Part shown: positions 23,892 through 32,134 of the stretch, one piece after another
Numbering within the stretch: the stretch's first letter is position 1
How the letters are laid out: each line of letters begins with the position of its first letter
From: an uncultured Ruminiclostridium sp.
Lineage (GTDB): Bacteria > Bacillota > Clostridia > Oscillospirales > Ruminococcaceae
Length of the DNA stretch: 45,316 nucleotides
Assembly: GCA_905235805.1 (NCBI GenBank)
Contig: CAJOMV010000095.1
Span: forward strand, 1 to 45,316
Direction of reading: 5' to 3'
Notes under the pieces: model-generated
Seen by the model: the letters and a program-made list of their open reading frames with translations, nothing else
The model's database searches: none
What the model was told of the DNA's origin: nothing
Made by a program: the position numbers and the translations under genes

Positions 23892-25364
23892 ATGAAAACA
23901 GCAAAAAAGGTATTCGGTGTCGGTATCTCTGTATGCACAGCGGTCTCTTGCATGAGCTTCGCTGCGGGAGCCGCCGATGAGTATGTGTACGGAACTATGG
24001 ATATCCCGTATGACCTGTTCTACGCGGGAGAACTCGACGGAGCGGCAAACAGCTACACGGTTGACGCGGTATCCTCCGCGACAGACGCAAAGTGGTCAAA
24101 GAACGGCGAGGGTGAGCTTTTTGAGGGAACATACCACTCGGAAGCAAACTCGGACGGCTCGGGCAAGATCCTCGGTGTAACATACCCCGTCGCAATAACA
24201 CAGGCGGACCTTGACGCGCTCGGAGCGGACAACTTCAATTTCACAAAGCTCGATTCCGCCCCCGCTGCATACAAGACAGTCACCGTTGACGGAACGACCG
24301 CATCATTCTCCGCGATAAATGACGGCTCACCGGAAACAAAAACAGGCGACGTAAGCATCGACGCGAACTCTGTATGGGGTGACTATCAGCTGTCCGTAGA
24401 CAAATTCCCGGAGGATTTCGGCGCTGTTTACGGCGCGTTCATCACGACAACGGATAACTATGTGTATGTGATGCGTCATGAGCAGAATATCTGGAGACAG
24501 GGCGCTATCGCATGGTCGGTAGGCTTCAGGACAGAGGAACCCCACGGAAATAAGCTCGACTATGATATTTATGCAGACTCGCAGGGCAAGACTATCGACA
24601 AGCTCACATACATCACCAAGGACGGCTATGTAACATACGATGTTGATGTCTATATCCCCAAGAAGTTTGTATACACAGCCGAGATCGCGAACGCGGCAGT
24701 AACCGCTGGCAGCACAGAGATAAACCTCACAGGCTTCCCTGAAGACTACGATGCGCAGTATGATATCCGCGGACTTGATTTTACCGTTGACGGAAGCACT
24801 GTCACATTCAATAACGCTGCGGCAGGCGGATACAGCGGAACTATCTCCGATAAGAGCGGCGTTTATCAGGATATCCCCGTAAGCTTCGAGCTTACTACCG
24901 ACGCAATGCCTGCGCAGTACGATGCGGCATCGAAGTCTCTGGTCGCTGCTGACGGTGCTTCGGCAGATGAGCTTGCAGACTTTATAAAGAACATCTCAAC
25001 AGTGTCCGTTGACGGCACTGACTATGCAGCTTCCGGCAAACATGGTCTTAAGATCGTAGCCGACGACGGCTCGATAGACCTCGCCGCGGAGAGCAGGGGA
25101 GGCAAGGCGTTCTCCGATGACAAGACCGAGTTTGAGGTAGCTGTCAAGGCAGCCGGCTATACACAGGAACTGAAGTTCACACTCTCCACAGCGGAAGCTG
25201 TGCTTGAAGAGGCTGCGGAAAATTCTTCCTCGGATACAGCTGCCGCGGTTGAAACAGTCACCGCTGCGACCGAAAGCACGAACCCGAAGACCGGTGTCAC
25301 AACAGCGTTTGCGGCACTTGCACTCTCCGGCGCGGCTTTAACGCTGTCAAAGAAGAGAAAGTAA
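23892..25364 (+). CDS. Secreted Tp47-domain-like surface protein with NPKTG anchor
   Basis: The 490-residue protein has a signal peptide (residues about 1-27, ending AAGAADE). From memory, repeated beta domains of the penicillin-binding Tp47 type follow, then a C-terminal sorting signal: NPKTG, a hydrophobic stretch and KKRK. NPKTG-type signals occur on sortase-B-like substrates in heme uptake systems. Near residue 58 a VDAVSSAT motif resembles the DxxSGAT site that ApbE flavinylates. Its partner 70 bp downstream carries a true FMN-binding domain. A surface redox or ligand-binding role is inferred; penicillin binding is not. Confidence 0.75.
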   Translation: MKTAKKVFGVGISVCTAVSCMSFAAGAADEYVYGTMDIPYDLFYAGELDGAANSYTVDAVSSATDAKWSKNGEGELFEGTYHSEANSDGSGKILGVTYPVAITQADLDALGADNFNFTKLDSAPAAYKTVTVDGTTASFSAINDGSPETKTGDVSIDANSVWGDYQLSVDKFPEDFGAVYGAFITTTDNYVYVMRHEQNIWRQGAIAWSVGFRTEEPHGNKLDYDIYADSQGKTIDKLTYITKDGYVTYDVDVYIPKKFVYTAEIANAAVTAGSTEINLTGFPEDYDAQYDIRGLDFTVDGSTVTFNNAAAGGYSGTISDKSGVYQDIPVSFELTTDAMPAQYDAASKSLVAADGASADELADFIKNISTVSVDGTDYAASGKHGLKIVADDGSIDLAAESRGGKAFSDDKTEFEVAVKAAGYTQELKFTLSTAEAVLEEAAENSSSDTAAAVETVTAATESTNPKTGVTTAFAALALSGAALTLSKKRK

Positions 25365-25384
25365 AACAGAGATACTATAACAAA

Positions 25385-25420
25385 CGCCTGTCCGTACTTA
25401 AAGCCGGGCAGGCGATTTTT
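25385..25420 (+). terminator. Terminator or attenuator between the surface redox genes
   Basis: CGCCTGTCC (25385-25393) pairs with GGGCAGGCG (25406-25414), with one G-U pair, around a 12-base loop. ATTTTT follows. It sits between the surface protein and the membrane reductase genes, so it probably lowers expression of the second gene rather than ending the unit fully. Confidence 0.7.
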
Positions 25421-25436
25421 CTGAAAGAGGTAAACA

Positions 25437-26786
25437 ATGCTGTTTCTTATCGCGCTTGTCATTGCTGTTTCGTTTTCGCTTTTATGTGCTCCTGTATTAC
25501 GAAAAAAGCCGCTGCCGTTCTACATTGCGGCTGCGGTGCTTTCCGCCGCGGTGGTGATACTGGCGCAATACCGTATCGAAAATGAGCTTGTGCAAAAATA
25601 TATCCTTGCCCTCTTTTCAAAAGGAGCGGTCGCTACCGCGTTCTGGTGCGTCGTGATGTTCGCGGGAGCTCTGCCGCAGAAAAGCGCGCTTCGCAAGCGT
25701 CTTATACCCTCACGCGGAGAGCTGTCCATATTCTCCGCGCTGCTCACGCTGTCACACATTGTCACTTACGCAGTCATTTATATCAAGCGTCTGCTGAACC
25801 CGGACTTTGACCCGCAGACCGATTTTATCGTCACCTGCGCAGTCGTGATATTGCTTATGTGCATTATGATACCGCTGACGATAATGTCCTTCAAAAAAGT
25901 GCGGAGCAGAATGAAGCCGAAAACATGGAAAAACATACAGCGCGCAGCGTATCTTTTCTTTGCGCTGATATATGTCCATGTGCTTGTGCTTTATGTGCCC
26001 CGTGCTATACGCGGGACTGACGGGTATCTGCTCACCGTAATGACGTATACCGCAGTATGGACTCTATATCTTGTGATGAGACTTCGCAAATACTTTACCG
26101 AGCGCAGAAAGAGCAGTAACACAGCTGCCGTCAATACATTTTCCATTCTCGGTTTTACTGTCCCCGTTATTGCTGTGTTCTTCATATCGGGCGGTATTCC
26201 GAAGCAGGGGGATATACCTGTCGAAGCTCCCGCCACAGCCGCTGTAACGAGCGCGACGGGGGTGACATCATCTTCCGTGACCACAGTCTTACAGACGACG
26301 ACCACAGGGACGACAAACGCAGAGACAACGAACGTAACAACAACCGGAACTACAGCGACAACAGCCTCTGCGACAGATACAGAGGAACAACCGCAGACTG
26401 TGGCAGAAACGACCGCTGTACAAACATCTGAAGCCACAACCACAATACCGGAAACGACCACAACAACGGAAACGACAATGACAACTGCCGAGGAGACCGA
26501 ACCGCCTGCTCCGCGGATCTATAACGACGGCACATTCACCGGAAAAGCATACGGTTACGACGGGTACATCTATGTCACAATAACGGTCGAAAACGATATG
26601 ATAACCTCGGTTTCCTCCACCTGCGAGGAAGAGGATATTTCATACTGGCTGTCATGCCGTGAGAAGGTCATATCGCAGATAATAGATTTACAGCAGACAG
26701 AAGTCGATGCCGTTTCCGGTGCTACATACAGCTCAAACGCGATAATGAAGGCTGTCGCGGCGGCTATGGAAGCCGCGGAGAAATGA
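25437..26786 (+). CDS. Ferric-reductase-like membrane protein with FMN-binding domain
   Basis: The 449-residue protein has six to seven N-terminal helices of the ferric-reductase/MsrQ-like type. His residues in LLTLSHIVTYAV and FALIYVHVLVLY could bind heme b. A long extracytoplasmic Thr-rich linker (about residues 265-360) leads to a C-terminal FMN-binding domain with VDAVSGATYSS. There the Thr of SGAT is the expected ApbE flavinylation site. The predicted path is electron transfer from the membrane heme to an external FMN. AAAGAGG precedes the ATG. It pairs with the surface protein upstream. Confidence 0.8.
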   Translation: MLFLIALVIAVSFSLLCAPVLRKKPLPFYIAAAVLSAAVVILAQYRIENELVQKYILALFSKGAVATAFWCVVMFAGALPQKSALRKRLIPSRGELSIFSALLTLSHIVTYAVIYIKRLLNPDFDPQTDFIVTCAVVILLMCIMIPLTIMSFKKVRSRMKPKTWKNIQRAAYLFFALIYVHVLVLYVPRAIRGTDGYLLTVMTYTAVWTLYLVMRLRKYFTERRKSSNTAAVNTFSILGFTVPVIAVFFISGGIPKQGDIPVEAPATAAVTSATGVTSSSVTTVLQTTTTGTTNAETTNVTTTGTTATTASATDTEEQPQTVAETTAVQTSEATTTIPETTTTTETTMTTAEETEPPAPRIYNDGTFTGKAYGYDGYIYVTITVENDMITSVSSTCEEEDISYWLSCREKVISQIIDLQQTEVDAVSGATYSSNAIMKAVAAAMEAAEK

Positions 26787-26815
26787 CTGAAAAGTGACAG
26801 TCGGAAGGAGCAGCT

Positions 26816-27104
26816 ATGTCATTAAAATACGAAATAGTGAAGCGGGCGGTCAAAGCCGTCGGCTTGAAAAACAGGGGAAAAATGACTGCCGATGAGATAA
26901 TCGCGTTCAAGAAGAAACAGAACGCAAAGATCGGTATACCGAATATCAGGGACAAGGAAATAACTGTATCGCAGGTATCTGACGCCTGTCAAACCCGTCA
27001 CTTCAAAGATGTTCCGTATCGAACGCGAAAACGCAGCCGCCTGTGACGGAAGCAGGAGCAGAGCGTTTGCCGATACTCTGAGTTTTCTGGAGAAGCAATG
27101 GTAA
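26816..27104 (+). pseudogene. Remnant of a subfamily A alpha/beta hydrolase
   Basis: The first ~54 codons, after an AAGGAG site, read MSLKYEIVKRAVKAV and then MTADEIIAFKKKQN. This resembles the N-terminus of the hydrolase at 3427. The frame then loses similarity and stops at 27046. A second frame continues with TSKMFRIERENAAACDG and ends FLEKQW at 27102-27104. No catalytic Ser elbow remains. An internal deletion plus a frameshift is the simplest reading. The family assignment rests on the N-terminus only. Confidence 0.5.
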
Positions 27105-27133
27105 AGCCCGAAAATGCAAAAGGAGAATTTCTT

Positions 27134-27796
27134 ATGAGCGATAAAATAACAAGTTCATACAAAGCGTCAAAGGATATCTACGACGATGTGCTCACGCAGA
27201 GCAGCCTGTTCGGAAGGCTGTACATAAAGCTGTTCTGGCAGGGTGCAGATGACAACAGGATAGCCGCGGAGCTGCTTCGTTACATTTCGGACAGGTTTTC
27301 GGGCAGGCTGCTCGATGTTCCGGTCGGTACGGGAGTGTTCACCTGCGCGAAATACAAGCGAATGAAAAACGCCGACATCACCTGCCTCGATTACTCGGTT
27401 GATATGCTCGAACAGGCAAAGGCGAGGTTCGCGGAAAACGGCATAGAAAATGTCACATTCATGCAGGGCGATGTGGGAGCGCTGCCGTTTGAGGACAGCA
27501 CCTTTGACACGGTACTCAGCATGAACGGTTTTCATGCGTTTCCCGACAAGAACGGGGCTTTCTCCGAAATGACGCGGGTGCTGAAGCCGGGAGGGAAGCT
27601 GGTCGCCTGCTTCTACATAAAAGGGCGCTCGGCAGTCACCGACGCGCTCGTAAAAAATGTGCTTGCACGGAAGGGCTGGTTCACGCCGCCGTTCGACACA
27701 TCGGGTGTGCTGATGAAGCGGCTTGAACGTGCATACGAAATCACAAACTGGCATATCAGGGGCTCTATGGTCTATTTCAGAGCCGTAAAGAAATAG
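27134..27796 (+). CDS. Class I SAM-dependent methyltransferase
   Basis: This 220-residue protein has the UbiE/Coq5-like methyltransferase fold. Motif I is LLDVPVGTGVF, where the usual Gly-x-Gly start is changed to Pro-Val-Gly. The acidic loop is CLDYSVDML. Motif II is GDVGALPFEDSTFDTVLS, and a post-motif LKPGGKLVACF follows. The N-terminal DIYDDVLTQSSLFGRLY segment is common in small-molecule methyltransferases. The ATG at 27134 has AGGAG upstream; the earlier 27098 codon does not. It is followed after 6 bp by the SRPBCC gene. Confidence 0.85.
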   Translation: MSDKITSSYKASKDIYDDVLTQSSLFGRLYIKLFWQGADDNRIAAELLRYISDRFSGRLLDVPVGTGVFTCAKYKRMKNADITCLDYSVDMLEQAKARFAENGIENVTFMQGDVGALPFEDSTFDTVLSMNGFHAFPDKNGAFSEMTRVLKPGGKLVACFYIKGRSAVTDALVKNVLARKGWFTPPFDTSGVLMKRLERAYEITNWHIRGSMVYFRAVKK

Positions 27797-27802
27797 AAGA
27801 AA

Positions 27803-28276
27803 ATGAAAACAAAAACAGTTCACCGTACATCGGTATTTCCTGCAAACATTGATGAAGTGTTTAAAAGGCTGCAAAAGCTTGAAACATTGCAGTACGTCGC
27901 TGCCCCTTATGCCGCATTCACTCCTGCGTACGGAACAAAAGAGCTTATATGGACGGCAGGAGCTTCATATTCGTTCAGGTTCGGACTGTTCGGGATAATC
28001 CCATACGGAACACACCGCATCAATGTAATCAGATTCGATAAGGACCGAATTTACACTCACGAAGGAAACGAGCATGTTCCCGTATGGAATCATGAAATAA
28101 TACTGAGGGATCTGGGAACAGAATGTGAGTACACCGATAATGTGGAGATCGGTGCAGGTTGGAAAACAATTTTCATATATCTTTGGGCATGGTTTTTCTA
28201 TCGTCATCGTCAGAAGAAATGGATAAGAATGCTGAAAAAAGAAAAGGGAGAATTATCAGATGACCGAAAGAATTGA
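27803..28276 (+). CDS. SRPBCC-fold protein (polyketide cyclase-like)
   Basis: The 157-residue protein has the helix-grip fold pattern of SRPBCC/polyketide-cyclase-like proteins: an N-terminal beta strand (TVHRTSVFPANIDEVFKRL), a central run of beta strands with Asn/His-rich turns, and a long C-terminal helix with a WAWFFYRHRQKKW segment. Such proteins bind hydrophobic ligands in an internal cavity. It overlaps the next hydrolase gene by 17 bases. With the methyltransferase, it suggests modification of a hydrophobic molecule. The exact family is uncertain. Confidence 0.65.
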   Translation: MKTKTVHRTSVFPANIDEVFKRLQKLETLQYVAAPYAAFTPAYGTKELIWTAGASYSFRFGLFGIIPYGTHRINVIRFDKDRIYTHEGNEHVPVWNHEIILRDLGTECEYTDNVEIGAGWKTIFIYLWAWFFYRHRQKKWIRMLKKEKGELSDDRKN

Positions 28277-29156
28277 TTTCAATGTAGAAAAGGACGGCTT
28301 TTCCGCGCATTTCTATCCCGGCAGCAAAAAGCCCGGTAAGGCGATAATCTACACCGGCGGCGCGGGCTGTCCCGAAAAGGTATGCGTGAACGCGGGGCAG
28401 TTCCTTGTCCGCGAGGGTTACTCGGTGATGATACTCGGGTTTTATCTGTGGGAAGGGCTGCCGACATATCTGCACCGTATTCCCGTCGATTATGCCGAAA
28501 AGGCTGCAAAATGGCTGAATGAGCAGGGCTATTCCGAGATCTGCATAATGGGAACTTCCACAGGCGCGGGGTACATTCTTCTCTGCGCGTCGATCATTCC
28601 TGCGATAACGAAGGTGATCGCGGTCGTTCCCTTCGACCATGTAATGGAATCGATGAAAGACGTGATAAAACATACCGGAACGAGCGTTTATGAGTATCAC
28701 GGCGAGGATATGCCGTACTCGACTTACCCGCTTGCGGACAAGGGGGGCTTGCGCGGTGCGCTGAAGGAGGTGCGGAAAATGCCGGGCTACGGGCTGAAGC
28801 ACTTTATGCGTGCAGCCTATGATACCGCGGTTTTAAATCCCGAGTCGCGGATAAAGGTGGAGAACATCAACGGCGATATACTGTTCCTGACCCCCGACTG
28901 GGACGACACATGGCCGTCGGAAACCGCTGTAAAGCGAATGAAAAAGGTGCTTGAGGAAAACGAATTTCCGCACAGGGTAAGGTGGATAGAATACCCCGGC
29001 GCGAGCCACGCTCTCGGCTCGTGGGAGGATATGCCGCTGTCATTTAAATTTGCGCTTCGGTTCGCCTGTGCGCGCGACAGATCAAACCCTAAAGCGTGCA
29101 GGGAAGCGCGTAAAAAAAGCACACAGGATATTCTCGATGAGCTTGAAAAATGGTGA
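28260..29156 (+). CDS. Alpha/beta hydrolase, BAAT-C/dienelactone-type (subfamily D)
   Basis: The 298-residue protein has the elbow MGTSTGAG with Ser100, the acid region LTPDWDDTWPS and the base His in PGASHALG. The layout resembles the acyl-CoA thioesterase/bile-acid-acyltransferase C-terminal fold (BAAT-C), which can act on acyl-CoA or glycine and taurine conjugates, but the substrate is not shown. It is a paralogue of 32135-33007. The start codon lies within the SRPBCC gene end, so both are translated together. Confidence 0.8.
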   Translation: MTERIDFNVEKDGFSAHFYPGSKKPGKAIIYTGGAGCPEKVCVNAGQFLVREGYSVMILGFYLWEGLPTYLHRIPVDYAEKAAKWLNEQGYSEICIMGTSTGAGYILLCASIIPAITKVIAVVPFDHVMESMKDVIKHTGTSVYEYHGEDMPYSTYPLADKGGLRGALKEVRKMPGYGLKHFMRAAYDTAVLNPESRIKVENINGDILFLTPDWDDTWPSETAVKRMKKVLEENEFPHRVRWIEYPGASHALGSWEDMPLSFKFALRFACARDRSNPKACREARKKSTQDILDELEKW

Positions 29157-29214
29157 AGGAATAAATCGTGTGCTGCAAAACATTTTACATTATCTGAATT
29201 GAGAAAGGATATAT

Positions 29215-29847
29215 ATGAAAAGATATGAACCGCAGTCACTGGTGAAGATAAGCCGTTATAGGAACTATTTCCCGACATTGCCGAATGATATGCGGCAGGA
29301 CATATACAAAAGAATGAAGGAGCTTATCGGGGAAGAGGAGCAATACTGCGACAAGGGCAATTACAAGCACATGGCGCAGATATTCACTTCTGTTGCAATG
29401 TACGAGGTGCTTCAGAAACACGGGAAAACCGAGGAAGAAGCTTACAGGATCGTATCGGAGGAGATGTGGAAAATGCTCACTCCGAAAAGCTATAAGAAAA
29501 TGGCAAAGCTGCCGTTTTTTATTCCGATGATGAAGAAGATACTTCCGTTCGGATTCAGACACGGTTCGGGTATCGGCTGGCGATACGAATGGCATCTCGA
29601 CGACCCGAAGGACAGATTTCACTTTGAGTGCAGAGAATGTGTTTACCGCCATATATTTGAAAAGCGCGACCTTATGAAGCTCGGCGCAATGTTCTGCCAT
29701 TCCGATATAATAAATTTCGGTCAGCTTCCATATACGGATTTCAAGCGTACGAAAACGCTTTGTCAGGGCGGCGACTGCTGTGATTTCGATTTTATCAGAC
29801 ATGACACCGACGCGGGCGACGGCTGGGAAAGAAGCAAGAGCATATAG
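29215..29847 (+). CDS. L-2-amino-thiazoline-4-carboxylate hydrolase-like protein
   Basis: The 210-residue protein is a second ATC-hydrolase-family member. It has a long helical N-terminal half, a GWRYEWHLDD segment and the C-terminal Cys-rich end GGDCCDFDFIRHD, which carries the conserved Cys-Asp. It is clearly homologous in layout to 21013-21669 but not a recent duplicate. Both copies sit next to a DUF6796-like gene. GAAAGGA lies upstream of the ATG. Confidence 0.75.
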   Translation: MKRYEPQSLVKISRYRNYFPTLPNDMRQDIYKRMKELIGEEEQYCDKGNYKHMAQIFTSVAMYEVLQKHGKTEEEAYRIVSEEMWKMLTPKSYKKMAKLPFFIPMMKKILPFGFRHGSGIGWRYEWHLDDPKDRFHFECRECVYRHIFEKRDLMKLGAMFCHSDIINFGQLPYTDFKRTKTLCQGGDCCDFDFIRHDTDAGDGWERSKSI

Positions 29848-29864
29848 AAATATGGGGTGATAAA

Positions 29865-30542
29865 ATGCAGCTTACAAGTCAGAAAATGAAGATCTACGCG
29901 ATGCTCGGCATGATCGGCGGAGTGCTTTTCATGGTCGGCGACTGCCTGATATACTGCTATGAGGGGCTCGGCACGTCGGGCGTGCAGCCGCTGTGGGCGC
30001 AGATGCCGGAATGGCGCTTTGTTATTTCGGCGATACTCGGATTTATCGGCATGGCGCTGATGCTGCCTGCGGGAGTAAGCGTTTACCGTATGACAGCCGA
30101 CCGCTGCGGTAAGCCTTGCAGGATATTTGCGACGCTGTATCTTATCGGTGTGGCATCGACGGGTTATCTGCATTTCTCGCTGGGCTCCCTCATGCCGCTG
30201 ACGTACATATCCGTGCTGTCGGAAGGCGGAACGACGGAGCTTGCGGCAGACGCCGCACAGCGCTGGTCGGAATTTGTTATGCTGCCGAATATTGTTCTGA
30301 TAGGCTTTCTTTGTGCGGGTTATGTGCTCCATTTCTATGTAACTGTTTCCGGGAAATCGACACTGCCGAGGTGGTTCTGCCTTGTGGGACCTGTGGGAGC
30401 ATTTGCGCTCGGTATGCTTTGGAAGGTCATCTTTTCGGGAACTGCCGCAGAGGGCGCATACGGCGCCTGCGAAAGTCTCGGCGAGGGTTTGATATTTTTG
30501 ACAGCCTATTTCTATCACAAGAAGGGAGCTTCCGAAAAATGA
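29865..30542 (+). CDS. DUF6796-like membrane protein
   Basis: This 225-residue protein has the group's signature start MLGMIGGVLFMVGDCLIYC, an EWRFVISAILGFIGMALML second segment, GYLHFSLGSLM in the middle and LPRWFCLVGPVGAF near the end. Seven helices are predicted. A GGGGTG site precedes the ATG. It overlaps the next membrane gene by ATGA. No function is known for the family. Confidence 0.7.
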   Translation: MQLTSQKMKIYAMLGMIGGVLFMVGDCLIYCYEGLGTSGVQPLWAQMPEWRFVISAILGFIGMALMLPAGVSVYRMTADRCGKPCRIFATLYLIGVASTGYLHFSLGSLMPLTYISVLSEGGTTELAADAAQRWSEFVMLPNIVLIGFLCAGYVLHFYVTVSGKSTLPRWFCLVGPVGAFALGMLWKVIFSGTAAEGAYGACESLGEGLIFLTAYFYHKKGASEK

Positions 30543-31192
30543 ACATCTATGTTATTATCGGGATCATCGGCGTGATTTGCGGAATACTCTGTGCAAGAGC
30601 GGACGTTCCTCTCGCGTGGTCGGGACGCAAGGGCGACAAAGCCGACTCGCGGAGTCTCGGAAGGATCGCGCCGTGGTGGACGGAGGTGAGTGAGAGCTGG
30701 TTTGATAAGTCATTTTGGCTTTCCTGTGTCGGACAACCGGGGACATACCTCACAATGTGGTTTCTTGCGGAGCTTATCGGACAGAACAATACCGGACTTG
30801 CGCTCGCGTTGAAAATAAACACATTTATCGGTGCGTACACCGGACTTTACTTCCACGGAGCTATCGTGACAAAGTACATCGTCTATCGCAGGCTTGCCGG
30901 AAAAATATCTGATGATGACGCGCAGACGGTAATTGACGCAATGGACAAATACCCGAAGATCCCGTCACTCATAAGCGCGATAAGTTTAATTGCCGCAACG
31001 ACCGTGATCGTTGCGGCGGCTATACTTACAGGCGCATTGAATGTGCCGACGGCTATGATCCTGCTTAATCCGGTCACCGCAACACTAATACTTGTGCCTT
31101 TGCAAAAAATCGGGTTAAAGCTCGGCGGATCACTCGGCTTCGGTTTCACGTTGTTTGCGATAGTTCTTATAGTCGCGGGAGCAGGCGTGTGA
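30539..31192 (+). CDS. Membrane protein, possible DUF6796-related, unknown function
   Basis: The ATG at 30539 overlaps the previous gene's stop (ATGA) and gives a 217-residue protein with five to six hydrophobic segments. It starts MNIYVIIGIIGVICGILCARAD and contains a long hydrophilic stretch (WWTEVSESWFDKSFWLSC). It may be a distant member of the same group, since WLSC and MWFLAEL sit where the others have a WRP segment, but I am not sure. It ends one base before the convergent aldo/keto reductase. Confidence 0.55.
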   Translation: MNIYVIIGIIGVICGILCARADVPLAWSGRKGDKADSRSLGRIAPWWTEVSESWFDKSFWLSCVGQPGTYLTMWFLAELIGQNNTGLALALKINTFIGAYTGLYFHGAIVTKYIVYRRLAGKISDDDAQTVIDAMDKYPKIPSLISAISLIAATTVIVAAAILTGALNVPTAMILLNPVTATLILVPLQKIGLKLGGSLGFGFTLFAIVLIVAGAGV

Positions 31193-31193
31193 C

Positions 31194-32120
31194 TTATTTC
31201 TTCACCGCGAACCTGAACATATCCGCGCCGAGTATCCGTACATTCACCTTGTCCGCGACAGCTTCAAGGAACCGCATTTCCCTCGGCGAGAGCGTTGTAT
31301 TGACAGCCTCATAAAGCTGCTCGACCTGATACGGCTTGCGGCAGCCACATATAGGCACAATGCCCTTGTTTGCGCAGAATGCCTCCGCGACCTGCGGTAT
31401 TGTGATATTGTGCCGCTTACCGACACGGTCCATAGCTGCGTACAGCGGGCGCAGCTTTTTCTTTTTGCCGCTGAAAATGAGCTTCATCAGCGAGCCTTTC
31501 GTTTTGACCCGCGGGTCGGTGAGCATACCCTCCTCGAGGACTGCCCAAGCCCAGAATGAGATACCGTTTTCCCTGCACCACGCAACTACGCCGTTTTGCT
31601 CCCATTCGCGGCTGATAAGGCTGTAATGGTTCTGCACACCGTAGAGCGGTATCTTCGCATAGTCGAGTATGGATTTCGCCTTCCTGCATTCGGCGAGGTT
31701 GAAATTCGATATACCGATATGGCGGATCCTGCCCTCATTGTAAAGAGCAATGATCTCTGCGAGATTTTTCTCGATATCCGTTGGCAGGTGCAGCCAGTAA
31801 ATGTCCAAATATTCCCGTCTGAACTCTGCCAAATCGCGCTCCAGCGACTTTCGCACCTGTCCGGGAACGTACTTTTTTCCGGGCGTGAACTTCGCCGATA
31901 TGTAAATATCTTCCGTACCGAATCCACCTATCATTTTCTGCGCCTTGCCAAGCCCGTAATCCTGCGCAAGATCGAAGATGAGCAGGTTTTTTTCTTTTGC
32001 GGTGTCCATTGCTTTTCTGATCGTATCGTCATCGACGCTGCTGCCGCGAAGAAGCTTTCCGTACGCGGCGCTGCCCCACGAGTTTGCTCCTATGACTGCT
32101 TTTGGTGAGCTTATGTCCAT
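31194..32120 (-). CDS. Aldo/keto reductase family protein
   Basis: The 308-residue cytoplasmic enzyme has the (beta/alpha)8 aldo/keto reductase fold. The tetrad residues are present: Asp and Tyr in DLAQDYGLG, Lys in ISAKF and His in IYWLHLP. NADPH-dependent reduction of a carbonyl is expected. A cofactor-side GIVPICGCRKPYQVEQL segment also fits. The ATG at 32120 follows AGGAGG. It lies 14 bp downstream of a subfamily D hydrolase and shares its operator-controlled promoter. Confidence 0.9.
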   Translation of the reverse strand: MDISSPKAVIGANSWGSAAYGKLLRGSSVDDDTIRKAMDTAKEKNLLIFDLAQDYGLGKAQKMIGGFGTEDIYISAKFTPGKKYVPGQVRKSLERDLAEFRREYLDIYWLHLPTDIEKNLAEIIALYNEGRIRHIGISNFNLAECRKAKSILDYAKIPLYGVQNHYSLISREWEQNGVVAWCRENGISFWAWAVLEEGMLTDPRVKTKGSLMKLIFSGKKKKLRPLYAAMDRVGKRHNITIPQVAEAFCANKGIVPICGCRKPYQVEQLYEAVNTTLSPREMRFLEAVADKVNVRILGADMFRFAVKK

Positions 32121-32134
32121 TTCTGTTATCCTCC

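Noticed and set aside
25991-26461. A Val-rich minus-strand frame
   Set aside because: It is the antisense reading of the Thr-rich linker of the FMN reductase.
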